NCBI RefSeq assembly: GCF_900185645.1
Contig: NZ_FYAM01000023.1
Location: 558,001 to 622,000, forward strand
Length of the DNA stretch: 64,000 nucleotides
Reading direction: 5' to 3'
DNA from: Clostridium sp. BSD9I1
GTDB taxonomy: Bacteria; Bacillota; Clostridia; Clostridiales; Clostridiaceae
The position numbers and the translations under genes are program-made. Under the pieces are notes generated by a model. It did not search any database. It worked only from the letters and a program-made list of their open reading frames with translations, and was not told the origin of the DNA. Shown here in pieces: positions 45,912 to 55,252 of this stretch (its first letter is position 1; each line of letters starts with the position of its first letter).

Positions 45912-47285
45912 ATGACAGAAATAACTAAAGATAGAGGAACGAATAGATATTCTCTTAAAAATTTCCTGAAATTTTTGATACCATCGTTAATAGGTATGTT
46001 ATTATTTATGACACCTATTACACTAGGTGGAGAAGTTACAATACCCGTTGCATTTTTTTCTAAAAATGTACAAACCTTATTAGATGGATTTTTACCATTA
46101 ATAATGACTATCTTAATAACAGTTTCATCTTTTATTACTATGATAACAAAAATATTTAAGCCAAAATTTATAATAAACAACGGATATTTAAAGAATCTCT
46201 TTGATGTAACTCCCGTTTGGTTTGCAACAAGAGTTATTGGTATGGTTATTGTATTAGCTACTTTCTTCAAAATAGGAAGCGAGGCTATATATTCTGATAA
46301 CACCGGAGCACTTTTATTATATGATCTTCTTCCTATTTTATTTGCAGTATTTTTATTTGCAGGTTTACTATTACCTTTAATATTAGATTTTGGATTACTT
46401 GAGTTTTTCGGTTCCCTACTAACTAAAATTATGAGACCTGTTTTTAATTTACCTGGACGTTCATCAGTAGATTGTATAGCTTCTTGGCTGGGAGACGGAA
46501 CTATAGGCGTTCTTTTAACAAGCAAACAGTATGAGGACGGATATTATTCCTCTAGAGAAGCGGCTATAATAGGTACTTCTTTTTCAGCAGTATCTATAAC
46601 CTTTTCTTTAGTAGTTATTGCTCAAGTTGGACTAGGACATATGTTCATCCCATTTTACCTTATAGTAACATTCTCTGGTTTAATAGCTGCATTCGTTGTT
46701 CCTAGAATCCCTCCTCTTTCTAGAAAACCTGATTCTTATTACAATAATAATAAGAAAGCCGCAAGTGAAATTATTCCTGATGGATATTCATCCTTTAGTT
46801 GGGGACTTTCTCAGGCTGTAGAAAGAGCCGAGCAAAATAATGATATAAAGAAATTTTTTATAGATGGTCTAAAAAATGTTTTTGATATGTGGCTTGGAGT
46901 TATTCCAATAGTTATGGCTCTAGGCACACTAGCTTTAATAGTTGCTGAATATACCCCTGTATTTCAGATACTTGGAATGCCTTTCATTCCACTACTTAAG
47001 CTATTAAGGCTTCCAGAGGCTTCTGCTGCTGCTTCTACTCTAGTAGTTGGCTTTGCGGATATGTTTCTTCCTTCTGTTATAGCTGCAGGCAGTATTAAAA
47101 GTGAACTTACTCGTTTTGTAATAGCTGCTGTATCTGTAACTCAGCTTATATATATGTCTGAAGTTGGTGGACTTTTAATAGGTTCTAAGATACCTGTTAA
47201 CTTTAAAGAGTTATTTATAATTTTCATAGAAAGAACCTTAGTAACTCTTCCAATCATAACTTTATTTGCACATTTCCTATTTTAA
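45912..47285 (+). CDS. YjiH-family membrane protein (nucleoside-recognition/Gate domain)
   Basis: 457-aa membrane protein with about ten hydrophobic segments. The N-terminal half starts NFLKFLIPSLIGMLLFMTPITLGGE, and the C-terminal Gate region contains MALGTLALIVAEYTPVFQ and VVGFADMFLPSVIAAG. AAGGAGGCAACT precedes the ATG. Substrate unknown; YjiH-like proteins are grouped with nucleoside-recognition transporters. The adjacent, convergent gene encodes an amino-acid binding lipoprotein, giving no proof of a link. Confidence 0.85.
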   Translation: MTEITKDRGTNRYSLKNFLKFLIPSLIGMLLFMTPITLGGEVTIPVAFFSKNVQTLLDGFLPLIMTILITVSSFITMITKIFKPKFIINNGYLKNLFDVTPVWFATRVIGMVIVLATFFKIGSEAIYSDNTGALLLYDLLPILFAVFLFAGLLLPLILDFGLLEFFGSLLTKIMRPVFNLPGRSSVDCIASWLGDGTIGVLLTSKQYEDGYYSSREAAIIGTSFSAVSITFSLVVIAQVGLGHMFIPFYLIVTFSGLIAAFVVPRIPPLSRKPDSYYNNNKKAASEIIPDGYSSFSWGLSQAVERAEQNNDIKKFFIDGLKNVFDMWLGVIPIVMALGTLALIVAEYTPVFQILGMPFIPLLKLLRLPEASAAASTLVVGFADMFLPSVIAAGSIKSELTRFVIAAVSVTQLIYMSEVGGLLIGSKIPVNFKELFIIFIERTLVTLPIITLFAHFLF

Positions 47286-47287
47286 TT

Positions 47288-47327
47288 AAAAACCCTAGAA
47301 ACAAATCCATTTGTTTCTAGGGTTTTT
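47288..47327. terminator. Bidirectional terminator between YjiH and the binding-protein gene
   Basis: AAAACCCTAGAAACAAAT with ATTTGTTTCTAGGGTTTT, 2-nt loop, with T-runs on both sides. Confidence 0.9.
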
Positions 47328-47338
47328 TACTTTATATT

Positions 47339-47371
47339 TAAACTTGCCACTTGCCATGTGGGTGGCACTTT
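47339..47371. repeat. 33-bp repeat, copy 1
   Basis: TAAACTTGCCACTTGCCATG followed by TGGGTGGCACTTT; pairs GCCAC with GTGGC as a small hairpin with T-run on the plus strand. 32 of 33 bases match the copy at 60998-61030. Lies between a plus-strand terminator and the 3' end of a minus-strand gene. Confidence 0.85.
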
Positions 47372-47381
47372 TTTTCTTTTT

Positions 47382-48170
47382 TTATTTATAGCTGTCAAAT
47401 CCAAACCATTTCATTGAAAGCTTTGATAATGTACCATCCTTTTTCATGTCTTCTACTATCTTATCTATCGCTTCTCTTAATTCTTTATCTTCTTTTCTAT
47501 AGCCAATTCCCATAGGCTCTTCGCTTATTATTCCTTTTAACACTTCATATTCTCCTGGCTTTTTAGTAGTGTAATATCCACCAACTTGAGCATCCATAAC
47601 TACAGCATCTACTCTTCCACTAGATAGCTCATAAAAGGCCTCAGTTATCTTATCATACTTCTTTAATTCTTTTATTCCTTTAATAGTTGATGCTACATTT
47701 TCTCCTGTTGTTCCAAGCTGACAGCCAAGCACCTTTCCTTGTAAATCATTTACACCTTTAATACTTGTATTTCCCTTTTTAACTGCTAATATTTGTCCAC
47801 CCATTATGTAAGGTTCTGAAAAATCTATGGATTCTTTTCTCTTATCTGTTATGCTTATACTTGCTATTGCAACATCGAATTTCTTAGCATTAAGAGCCAT
47901 TATAAGTCCACTGAAATCAACTACAAAAAATTCAGTAGTTACACCTAATCTTTTTCCTACTTCATTAGCAAAGTCCACATCAAATCCTACTAGATTTTTA
48001 TTTTCATCTCTAAACTCCATAGGGGGGTAGCCTTCTTCGATTCCCACCACTAGTTTTTTTGTCTGCTTAACTTTTTCCATGGTACTTAAATTTTCCTGCT
48101 TTTTACCGCAGCCTGCAAATACAGTTACAATGAAAAATAAAGGAATAAGAATTTTAATAATTTTTTTCAT
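47382..48170 (-). CDS. Amino acid ABC transporter substrate-binding lipoprotein
   Basis: 262-aa SBP family 3 receptor. Lipoprotein signal MKKIIKILIPLFFIVTVFAG with lipobox FAGC; mature domain with LVVGIEEGYPPMEFRDE, LVGFDVDFANEVGKRLG and LQGKVLGCQLGTTGE. The ligand is probably a polar amino acid. No permease or ATPase gene adjoins it, so it is an orphan receptor here. Confidence 0.88.
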   Translation of the reverse strand: MKKIIKILIPLFFIVTVFAGCGKKQENLSTMEKVKQTKKLVVGIEEGYPPMEFRDENKNLVGFDVDFANEVGKRLGVTTEFFVVDFSGLIMALNAKKFDVAIASISITDKRKESIDFSEPYIMGGQILAVKKGNTSIKGVNDLQGKVLGCQLGTTGENVASTIKGIKELKKYDKITEAFYELSSGRVDAVVMDAQVGGYYTTKKPGEYEVLKGIISEEPMGIGYRKEDKELREAIDKIVEDMKKDGTLSKLSMKWFGFDSYK

Positions 48171-48319
48171 AAAAAGTCCCCCTTAAGTTATATTTAAATA
48201 TTCACTTATGAATATTTACACAGTTGCATTTTTTTATTGTAAATTGGTAAATCGAATTAATCCTTTATAATTATAGTTAAGTATATATAATTATTCAATG
48301 TTTTTTTTAATATTTATGT

Positions 48320-48355
48320 AAAAAATAGAGTTCCCTTTAGGATACTCTATTTTTT
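48320..48355 (-). terminator. Terminator after the AI-2E permease gene
   Basis: AAAAAATAGAGT with ACTCTATTTTTT, 12 nt past the stop. Confidence 0.85.
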
Positions 48356-48367
48356 ACAACCATTATA

Positions 48368-49387
48368 CTAGAACATATAATAATTTAAATCCTCATATAT
48401 AACTTTAGCTACTACACCTACGGGAACTGCTAGCACCATTCCAAAAAAGCCTCCTACCTTACCTCCTATAACGAGAATTAGTATTACAGCTAAAGGATGC
48501 ATACTAATATTATCACCTATAAACTTTGGAGATATAAAATCTCCTTCCACTTGTTGAATAAGATAAAGCCAAAAGGCTACCCAAAGAGCTGCTTGAGGTG
48601 ATTTAAGTAGCGCCATAACTATTGCAGGTATTGCACCAAATATTGGCCCAAAGTAAGGTATTATATTAAAAAAAGCATTTAAAAGCGATAGAGTCAGTGA
48701 AAATTGAACTTTAAAAGTTATTAACACTATAAAAGTACATACCCCAATTATAAAACATAATAAAAATTGAGTTATTACATATCTGCTTAATATTCTATCA
48801 GTATCCTCTAATATCTTATCTATAATATTTCTACTTTGAATAGGAAAAAGAGCAAGAAACCTATTTTTAAGCTTTAAACTATCTGATAAAAAATAATAGG
48901 CTATTATTGGTATAATAGCAATAGATAGTAAATTTTCTCCAAGGGTAAGTGCCTTATTTAGCCAACTATTTAGAAATAATTCAAAGGCCTTACTCCCTCT
49001 TATATATATATTTTGAGTAATACTATATGCAATTCCTCTATTTATCTTAATATTTTCATAAATTCTATTTGTGTAACTTCCTAAATTTTTTAATGAATCG
49101 TATAAATTTAAGCTTTCTTTAATAATGGATGGAATTATAAAGATAAATATTGATACAAAAACGGTAACTACTATAAACATTATTATTAGTGATGAAACTC
49201 TTCTTCCAAGGCCTTTATTCATAAGCATATCTCTAAATGGCTTAAAAACATAAAATAATATAAAGGATACAAATATAAGATTAAACATATCTCTTATAAA
49301 TTTTACTTTTAAAAGCAATATAAAGGCCAAAATAAATACAAAAACTACTATGAATCCCTTTTTATATTTTTTTATTACTTCTAGCAT
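48368..49387 (-). CDS. AI-2E family transporter (TqsA-like permease)
   Basis: 339-aa membrane protein of the AI-2 exporter/ion-transporter family with about eight hydrophobic segments; PYFGPIFGAIPAIVMALL and the C-terminal GGKVGGFFGMVLAVPVGVVAKVI are family marks. The open frame extends 30 codons upstream through the PRC gene; ATG 49387 follows GAAGAGGATGGTT. It overlaps the end of the PRC gene by 26 nt. Substrate not determined. Confidence 0.85.
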   Translation of the reverse strand: MLEVIKKYKKGFIVVFVFILAFILLLKVKFIRDMFNLIFVSFILFYVFKPFRDMLMNKGLGRRVSSLIIMFIVVTVFVSIFIFIIPSIIKESLNLYDSLKNLGSYTNRIYENIKINRGIAYSITQNIYIRGSKAFELFLNSWLNKALTLGENLLSIAIIPIIAYYFLSDSLKLKNRFLALFPIQSRNIIDKILEDTDRILSRYVITQFLLCFIIGVCTFIVLITFKVQFSLTLSLLNAFFNIIPYFGPIFGAIPAIVMALLKSPQAALWVAFWLYLIQQVEGDFISPKFIGDNISMHPLAVILILVIGGKVGGFFGMVLAVPVGVVAKVIYEDLNYYMF

Positions 49388-49880
49388 AACCATCCTCTTC
49401 CCTAAACAGCTTGCTTGGTAAGTTAATAAAGTTAATATTATAGCTTTTTCTATGATACAGTATGTGGCTATCACCAAGTAGCAAATCTTTTAATAATAAT
49501 ATCTTCTTGCCATAAAGAAAATTGGTAGCATAGCCTGTAGAAACTATTACTCCTTGTATCACAAATGTATCTTCATTAAATATTATATCTTCTACCATGC
49601 CTATCATATTTCCCTTAATATCTATTACATTCATTCCCTTTATATTTTCAAAGTTTAAACATTTTCCTTTATGATAAGAGCCTGCAATCATGTGCTTATC
49701 AAATGAAATTATATCTTCTTTAAATACATAGAGAGATGACTGAAATAGAGAATAAGAAGATACTAAAAAGCCAATTACTCCTCCTATGTTAAAATCTACA
49801 GCTAAATCCTTAACAAATCCCATGGATTTTCCTTTTACATTGCTTACATTCATAAACAAGAAATCTTTTTTTCTATACAC
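49362..49880 (-). CDS. PRC-barrel domain protein
   Basis: 172 aa with two PRC-barrel units: VSNVKGKSMGFVKDLAVDF near the start and GMNVIDIKGNMIGMVEDIIF in the middle. Such proteins are often membrane- or rRNA-associated adaptors; function unknown. Overlaps the AI-2E gene, suggesting translational coupling. Confidence 0.75.
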   Translation of the reverse strand: MYRKKDFLFMNVSNVKGKSMGFVKDLAVDFNIGGVIGFLVSSYSLFQSSLYVFKEDIISFDKHMIAGSYHKGKCLNFENIKGMNVIDIKGNMIGMVEDIIFNEDTFVIQGVIVSTGYATNFLYGKKILLLKDLLLGDSHILYHRKSYNINFINLPSKLFREEDGYARSNKKI

Positions 49881-49947
49881 TTCATATCACTCCAAAGATA
49901 GTATAAATATATTCTTACCTATTATGTAAAAAATATGATGTATATAT

Positions 49948-49990
49948 AAATAAAAGGAGATTAGATAATTACATTATCTAATCTCCTTTT
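49948..49990 (-). terminator. Terminator after iscU
   Basis: 17-bp arms AAAAGGAGATTAGATAA and TTATCTAATCTCCTTTT, then ATTTATATA; about 28 nt past the stop. Confidence 0.9.
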
Positions 49991-50018
49991 ATTTCCTGGG
50001 AAATTTCTCTCAGGTTAA

Positions 50019-50447
50019 TTATTCACCATGAACTTCTTCATGAATATGATCGGAATGCTCTTCCATATACCAAGGCTCTAAGCCTGAATTTCTTCTATAA
50101 TCATTTATAGCTTTATGAATAGCTTCTTCTGCAAGTACGGAACAGTGCATTTTTACTGGTGGAAGTCCGTCTAAAGCTTCTGCTACTGCCTTATTAGTTA
50201 ATTCCCATGCTTCTTCTATAGTTTTTCCTTTTATAAGCTCTGTTGCCATACTGGAGGAAGCTATAGCAGATCCACATCCAAAAGTCTTAAATGTAACATC
50301 TTTTATTATATTATCTTCAACCTTTAGGTATATTTTCATTATATCTCCACACTTTGGATTTCCAACTTCTCCTACACCATTAGCGTCAGCAATTTCTCCT
50401 ACATTTCTTGGGTTTCTAAAATGGTCCATAACTTTTTCGCTATACAT
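50019..50447 (-). CDS. iscU: Iron-sulfur cluster scaffold protein NifU/IscU type
   Basis: 142-aa scaffold for [Fe-S] cluster assembly. Three ligand cysteines are visible: GNPKCGD, FGCGSAIASSS and MHCSVLAEEA; the Asp after the first is present. It follows iscS with 1 nt between, and receives sulfur from it. C-terminal His/Glu-rich tail HSDHIHEEVHGE is a little unusual. Confidence 0.93.
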   Translation of the reverse strand: MYSEKVMDHFRNPRNVGEIADANGVGEVGNPKCGDIMKIYLKVEDNIIKDVTFKTFGCGSAIASSSMATELIKGKTIEEAWELTNKAVAEALDGLPPVKMHCSVLAEEAIHKAINDYRRNSGLEPWYMEEHSDHIHEEVHGE

Positions 50448-50448
50448 A

Positions 50449-51651
50449 CTATTTTTCCCCTTCCTTTAAGCTATTTAAGTATTCTTCCCAATAAGGTGAC
50501 ATTTCACGTCTTCTCTTTATTATTTGTGGTAGTATATCTAATACGTATTCTACTTCTTCTTCTGTGGTATTAGCACCTAAACTAAGTCTTAATGAACCAT
50601 GCGCTATACCATGAGTAAGTCCCATAGCAAGTAAAACATGTGATGGATCTAGAGAACCAGATGCACATGCACTTCCAGTTGAAGCACATATTCCTTCAAA
50701 GTCTAAATCTAAAAGTAGTGTTTCTCCCTCTACTCCTACAAAACACATATTTACGTTACCAGGTAATCTCTTATCTCCTCTTGGTCCATTTAATTTAACA
50801 TGAGGTATTCTTTCTGTAAGGCCATTTATAAGTTTATCTCTTAAATAAGATACTCTCTTGCTTTCTTCTTCTAATTCAGAAACAGCAAGCTCTACAGCTT
50901 TTCCTATACCAACGATTCCAGGTACATTTTCTGTACTTGCTCTTCTTCCCTTTTCCTGTCCGCCGCCGTGAATTAAGTTTTCTATCTTAACTCCTTTTTT
51001 GATATATAATGCTCCTATTCCTTTTGGTCCATAGAACTTATGTCCAGCCATGGAAAGCATATCTATATTCATATCCTTTACATCTACCCCAACGTGTGCT
51101 ACAGCCTGAACTGCATCTGTATGGAAGTAAATCTTTCTTTCTCTACAAACTTCACCTATTTCTTTAATAGGTTGAATAGCTCCAACTTCATTATTAGCAA
51201 ACATTACTGATACAAGTATTGTAGTATCTTTAATAGCATTTTTTAAATCTTCTATGCTAATTAATCCTTCTTCATTTACAGGAAGATATGTTATTTCAAA
51301 GCCATGCTTCTTTAAAAACTCACAAGTGTGTGTTATAGCATGATGTTCTATAACTGTAGTTATTATATGATTTCCTTTGTTTTTATTTGCAAAAGCAACT
51401 CCTTTTAATGCCCAGTTATCTGCCTCGGATCCACCAGCTGTAAAGTAAATCTCATCTTTTTCTGCATTAATAGCTTTAGCTACTCTTTCTCTTGCTTTAT
51501 CTATAGCCATTCTTGGCTTTGCAGATATAGCGTAAAATTTAGAAGAAGGGTTCGCAAAGTTTTCAGTAAAATAAGGCATCATTTCTTCTAAAACCTCTGG
51601 TTTTGTAAATGTAGTAGCTGCATAGTCCATATATACATATTTTTTATCCAT
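50449..51651 (-). CDS. iscS: Cysteine desulfurase (NifS/IscS type)
   Basis: 400-aa PLP enzyme that takes sulfur from cysteine. YMDYAATT start, SEADNWALKG, MFANNEVG, DAVQAV, the PLP lysine in MAGHKFYGPKG and the catalytic cysteine in STGSACASGSLDPSH. Start overlaps the iscR end by 8 nt; operon iscR-iscS-iscU. Confidence 0.96.
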   Translation of the reverse strand: MDKKYVYMDYAATTFTKPEVLEEMMPYFTENFANPSSKFYAISAKPRMAIDKARERVAKAINAEKDEIYFTAGGSEADNWALKGVAFANKNKGNHIITTVIEHHAITHTCEFLKKHGFEITYLPVNEEGLISIEDLKNAIKDTTILVSVMFANNEVGAIQPIKEIGEVCRERKIYFHTDAVQAVAHVGVDVKDMNIDMLSMAGHKFYGPKGIGALYIKKGVKIENLIHGGGQEKGRRASTENVPGIVGIGKAVELAVSELEEESKRVSYLRDKLINGLTERIPHVKLNGPRGDKRLPGNVNMCFVGVEGETLLLDLDFEGICASTGSACASGSLDPSHVLLAMGLTHGIAHGSLRLSLGANTTEEEVEYVLDILPQIIKRRREMSPYWEEYLNSLKEGEK

Positions 51652-52087
51652 TGTTGTTTTCCCCTTTCTTATTTGCCATTAAATTATTATAATCATCTAC
51701 CATATCTTGTAAGGTCGTAGTCTTAGTAACTTGATCTATACTTTCCTTTATTCTTGACCACAAAAGTCTTGTGGAACATACTTTTATATTAGAACATTCC
51801 CCGTCCTGTAAACACTCAGATAATTTTAAAGGTCCTTCTAATACATTCATTATTTCAGAAACGGTTATGTTTTTAGGTTCTCTGCTTAATATATATCCCC
51901 CTTGAGCACCTCTAATACTTTTAATCAAATCTGCCTTTCTTAAGGAAGAAAAAAGCTGCTCCAGGTAATATTCAGATATATTTTGTCTTTCTGAAATACT
52001 TTTTATTGAAATAGGTTCTTCACTATAGTTTATTGCTAAATCTACCATAGCCTTGACCCCATATTGTCCCTTAGTTGATAATTTCAT
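51644..52087 (-). CDS. iscR: Rrf2-family iron-sulfur cluster regulator IscR
   Basis: 147-aa Rrf2 regulator: winged helix start MKLSTKGQYGVKAMVDLA, GGYILSREPKNITVSEIM and the [2Fe-2S] ligand cysteines in LSECLQDGECSNIKVCSTR. Autoregulatory position as first gene of the isc operon. A perfect sigma-A promoter with an internal candidate operator precedes it. Confidence 0.93.
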   Translation of the reverse strand: MKLSTKGQYGVKAMVDLAINYSEEPISIKSISERQNISEYYLEQLFSSLRKADLIKSIRGAQGGYILSREPKNITVSEIMNVLEGPLKLSECLQDGECSNIKVCSTRLLWSRIKESIDQVTKTTTLQDMVDDYNNLMANKKGENNNG

Positions 52088-52143
52088 TAAATCACCTCTT
52101 TTATTATATGTAATGTTGAGTGATTTACTATACTTTCAAAAAC

Positions 52144-52172
52144 ATAATATCAAACCCGAGTAAAGTTGTCAA
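52144..52172 (-). promoter_or_regulatory. Sigma-A promoter of the isc operon with candidate operator
   Basis: TTGACA (52167-52172), 17 nt ACTTTACTCGGGTTTGA, TATTAT (52144-52149). The spacer ACTCGGGTTTGATATTAT is where an IscR-type site would overlap the promoter; binding is inference. Confidence 0.75.
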
Positions 52173-52194
52173 CAATATTTTTTATAAATTTATT

Positions 52195-52238
52195 AAAAAA
52201 TTTAAGGATATGTATTCGTTAAATTTTTACATATCCTT
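52195..52238 (-). terminator. Terminator at the end of the MntR-type gene
   Basis: AAGGATATGT with ACATATCCTT overlapping the stop; AAATTTTTTAATAAA follows on the minus strand. Confidence 0.8.
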
Positions 52239-52697
52239 ATCCATTAAATACTTATTATATTTATTTGCAATATCAGGATTTTTATTTAAGAAATCTAAAA
52301 AATAATTTAAGTTTTTTATAGTTTCTGGGGTAAGTGAATGTTCTATTTTTTCTGTCTGCTCCAGCACATCCCCCTTTGGAGAAATTAGCTTTAAAAAGCT
52401 TTCTATTATGTTGTGTCTTGTTAAAAGCAGCCCTCCCATTTGTTTTCCTTCTTCAGTTAGCATTATAACTCCATATTTTTTATAAATCACAAGATTAAGC
52501 TCTGAAAGCTTATGAAGCATCTTTGTAGCTGAAGGCGGCTGTACATTCAATGACTTTGATAATTCATTCACCCTGGTGAATCCTTGGGATAAAGATAATC
52601 TATATATCATTTCTATATAATCTTCCATTGAAGCTGTAATATGGCCCCAATCTTTTTCCATATATCCTCTAAAGGTATAGAAATCTTCTCCTACCAT
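52227..52697 (-). CDS. DtxR/MntR-family metal-dependent regulator
   Basis: 156-aa regulator with a winged helix (MEDYIEMIYRLSLSQGFTRV, NELSKSLNVQPPSATKMLHKL) and dimerisation domain with metal ligands around RHNIIESFLKL and EKIEHSLTPETI. Sensing of Mn or Fe is likely from the family; no transporter gene sits beside it. RBS GAGGAGAG precedes the ATG. Confidence 0.85.
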   Translation of the reverse strand: MVGEDFYTFRGYMEKDWGHITASMEDYIEMIYRLSLSQGFTRVNELSKSLNVQPPSATKMLHKLSELNLVIYKKYGVIMLTEEGKQMGGLLLTRHNIIESFLKLISPKGDVLEQTEKIEHSLTPETIKNLNYFLDFLNKNPDIANKYNKYLMDKDM

Positions 52698-52891
52698 ATA
52701 AATAAAATCTCTCCTCTTAATTACTCATTACATCTCGCTTAACAGAATGCTTAATTGCATGACTTATAGAAACCTTTGATTTTGTTATAAATTAGTATAT
52801 CTCAGTTAACAAGATGTCCCCTCATTAAATACTATGTAAGAAACTTATAAGTATGCTTTTTAAAAAATATAGGAGCTGTCGCACAAAGAAT

Positions 52892-52949
52892 AAAAAACTA
52901 CAATATATTGTATTAAATTTTTAAATTCTAAAACAATATATTGTAGTTT
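52892..52949 (-). terminator. Terminator after the D-2-hydroxyacid dehydrogenase gene
   Basis: 17-bp perfect arms AAACTACAATATATTGT and ACAATATATTGTAGTTT (52895-52911 with 52933-52949), 21-nt loop, then TTTATTC on the minus strand. Confidence 0.85.
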
Positions 52950-52979
52950 AATTTTTTAATGTGAAAACCCCTCCATTAA

Positions 52980-53933
52980 TTATTTTATTAAGTTTTGAGG
53001 ATTTCCCTGAAGCCATTTAGTAATATTATCAAATGTAATATGAGCTCTTCTTACCATTGCTTCTTTTGTTGCAAAGCCTATATGTGGGGCTACTACAGAA
53101 TTTGTAGTGCTTAAAAGAGGATATTTTGTATCAAGCGGTGGTTCTATATCAAATACATCTATACCAGCACCCTTAATTTTTTCTGTTCTTAAAGCTTCTG
53201 CTAAAGCTTCATTGTCAACAATAGGTCCTCTTGCAGTATTTATAAGAATAGAATCTTTTTTCATTAATGCAATTTTATCTTTATTTATAATACCACGAGT
53301 TTCTGCATTTAATGGTATATGAATAGATACTATATCACTTTCAGCCATTAATTCTTCTATTGAAACATATTTTACTCCTAGTTTTTCTACTTCTTCTTTC
53401 TTAGATCTATTATAGGCTAATATATTGCATCCAAAGGCCTTTCCTATTTCTATTACTCTTCTTCCGATTGCTCCAGTACCAATTACTCCAAGAGTTTTTC
53501 CTTCAAGATCATTTTGAGCAAATCCCTGTTTTGTGCCTCCTGCTCTAGTAATTTTATCTAGAGGTACTATATTTCTTAAAAGTGATATTATAAGCCCAAA
53601 TGTTAGCTCTGCCACAGAAGTAGTACTATATCCTGCTGCATTGCATACAGTTATATTTTTTTCTTTGCAGGCATTTAAATCCACATGGTCTACTCCTGTG
53701 AAAGCCACTGAAATCATTTTAAGCTTATCATTTGAATTTATAACCTCAGCTTTTAAAGGCATGTTAGCAATTACTAAAACTTCTGCATCCTTTGCCCTTT
53801 CCTTTAATACTTCTATATCTTCGTTTCTGTCTTCGTAATATACAATTTCATGCCCTTCATTTATAAGTGCTTCGCCAATTCTTAAAGCTTCCTCCTTTGA
53901 AATACCTAGTGGTTCTAATACAGCTATTTTCAT
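52980..53933 (-). CDS. D-2-hydroxyacid dehydrogenase (NAD-dependent)
   Basis: 317-aa oxidoreductase with LGVIGTGAIGRRVIEIGKAFG (NAD-binding) and the catalytic set R in NTARGPIVD, E in FDIEPPLD and H in VAPHIGFAT. Family includes phosphoglycerate, lactate and hydroxypyruvate dehydrogenases; substrate not clear. Two ATGs 6 nt apart; the second (53933) has the better spacing to GGGAGG. Starts right after the rarA stop. Confidence 0.85.
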   Translation of the reverse strand: MKIAVLEPLGISKEEALRIGEALINEGHEIVYYEDRNEDIEVLKERAKDAEVLVIANMPLKAEVINSNDKLKMISVAFTGVDHVDLNACKEKNITVCNAAGYSTTSVAELTFGLIISLLRNIVPLDKITRAGGTKQGFAQNDLEGKTLGVIGTGAIGRRVIEIGKAFGCNILAYNRSKKEEVEKLGVKYVSIEELMAESDIVSIHIPLNAETRGIINKDKIALMKKDSILINTARGPIVDNEALAEALRTEKIKGAGIDVFDIEPPLDTKYPLLSTTNSVVAPHIGFATKEAMVRRAHITFDNITKWLQGNPQNLIK

Positions 53934-53935
53934 TT

Positions 53936-55207
53936 TCATTCCTCCCTTAAATATCTCATATATTGAGCTATCTTTTCCTCCATTTTGTTTGTTCCTGGAG
54001 TATAATATACAGACTCTTTTATGTTATTTGGTAAATATTGTTGTTTTACATAGTGGTTTTTATAGTCATGAGGATATTTATATTCTTTTCCTCTTCCCAA
54101 AGCTTCAGCCCCACTATAGTGTGCATCTTTTAAATGCTGTGGTATATCCCCTACATCCCTGCTTTTTATATCACTTAATGCTTTATCTATAGCCATAACA
54201 GCAGAATTGGATTTAGGTGAGGTGGCTAAAAGTAATACAGCTTCGGCCAGTGGTATTCTAGCCTCTGGAAATCCTAACTGAAAAGCAACATCAGTGCAAG
54301 CTTTAACTATAGCTATGGCATTGGGATAAGCAAGTCCTATATCCTCTGCGGCAATTACTAAAAGCCTTCTAGTTATAGAAGCTAAGTCACCCGCCTCCAC
54401 AAGCCTTGCCAAATAATGAATAGCAGCCTCAGGATCACTTCCTCTTATGGATTTTTGAAAGGCACTTAATATATCATAGTGGCTGTCCCCAAACTTATCA
54501 TAATTTAATACCTTCTTTTGGGCACATTCTACAGCTATGTTTAAGTCAATATGTATTTTTCCTTCTAAATTTTTATTAGTGGAATACACACAAAGTTCAA
54601 GTGCATTTAATGCCTTTCTTAAATCTCCGCCACTTACCTCACTTATATAATCTAATGCATCTTCTTCTAAAACTATGCTACCCTCAAACTCTCCCTGAAG
54701 CTTATAAAGAGCATTTGTAATCCCCTCTTTTATATCTTCCTTCAAAAGAGGTTTAAATTCAAAAATAGTAGATCTGCTTAAAATAGCCTTATATATATAG
54801 TGGTATGGATTTTCAGTAGTACTTGCAATCAAGGTTATAGAACCATTCTCCATAAACTCCAAAAGAGATTGCTGCTGCTTTTTATTGAAGTTTTGAATTT
54901 CATCTAAATATAAAACAACACCATTTATGGTCATTAGACTATTTAAATCCTTTATAATATCCTTTATATCACTTAAAGAAGCATTAGTAGCATTTAACTT
55001 GTAAAACGTCTTGTTTGTAATCCTAGCTATTATATTTGCAACGGTTGTCTTTCCTACCCCAGGGGGGCCATAAAATATCATATTAGTAAGCTTTTTAGAC
55101 TTTATTATTCTATTTAATATTTTCCCATCCCCTAAGATATGTTTTTGTCCTACCACCTGAGAAATATCCTCAGGTCTCATTTCATCCGCCAGGGGCTTAT
55201 TTATCAT
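53936..55207 (-). CDS. rarA: Replication-associated recombination ATPase RarA (MgsA)
   Basis: 423-aa AAA+ protein acting at stalled forks. DEMRPEDISQVVGQKHILGDG, Walker A YGPPGVGKTT at about 50, Walker B VVLYLDEIQNFNKKQQ, arginine finger region and the C-terminal MgsA domain (IAAEDIGLAYPNAI, KSNSAVMAIDKAL). ATG 55207 follows AGGTGG at good spacing; a longer frame exists. Start precedes the dehydrogenase with no gap. Confidence 0.95.
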   Translation of the reverse strand: MINKPLADEMRPEDISQVVGQKHILGDGKILNRIIKSKKLTNMIFYGPPGVGKTTVANIIARITNKTFYKLNATNASLSDIKDIIKDLNSLMTINGVVLYLDEIQNFNKKQQQSLLEFMENGSITLIASTTENPYHYIYKAILSRSTIFEFKPLLKEDIKEGITNALYKLQGEFEGSIVLEEDALDYISEVSGGDLRKALNALELCVYSTNKNLEGKIHIDLNIAVECAQKKVLNYDKFGDSHYDILSAFQKSIRGSDPEAAIHYLARLVEAGDLASITRRLLVIAAEDIGLAYPNAIAIVKACTDVAFQLGFPEARIPLAEAVLLLATSPKSNSAVMAIDKALSDIKSRDVGDIPQHLKDAHYSGAEALGRGKEYKYPHDYKNHYVKQQYLPNNIKESVYYTPGTNKMEEKIAQYMRYLREE

Positions 55208-55252
55208 CAATAAAAACCACCTCAATAAAGTTTTGAATAGGCTTTTAAAGGC

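Noticed and set aside
45893-46525. 210-codon minus-strand ORF
   Set aside because: Antisense of the YjiH gene; no RBS and low-complexity product.
45893-48170. YjiH gene and binding lipoprotein as one transporter system
   Set aside because: They are convergent, separated by a bidirectional terminator and belong to unrelated families.
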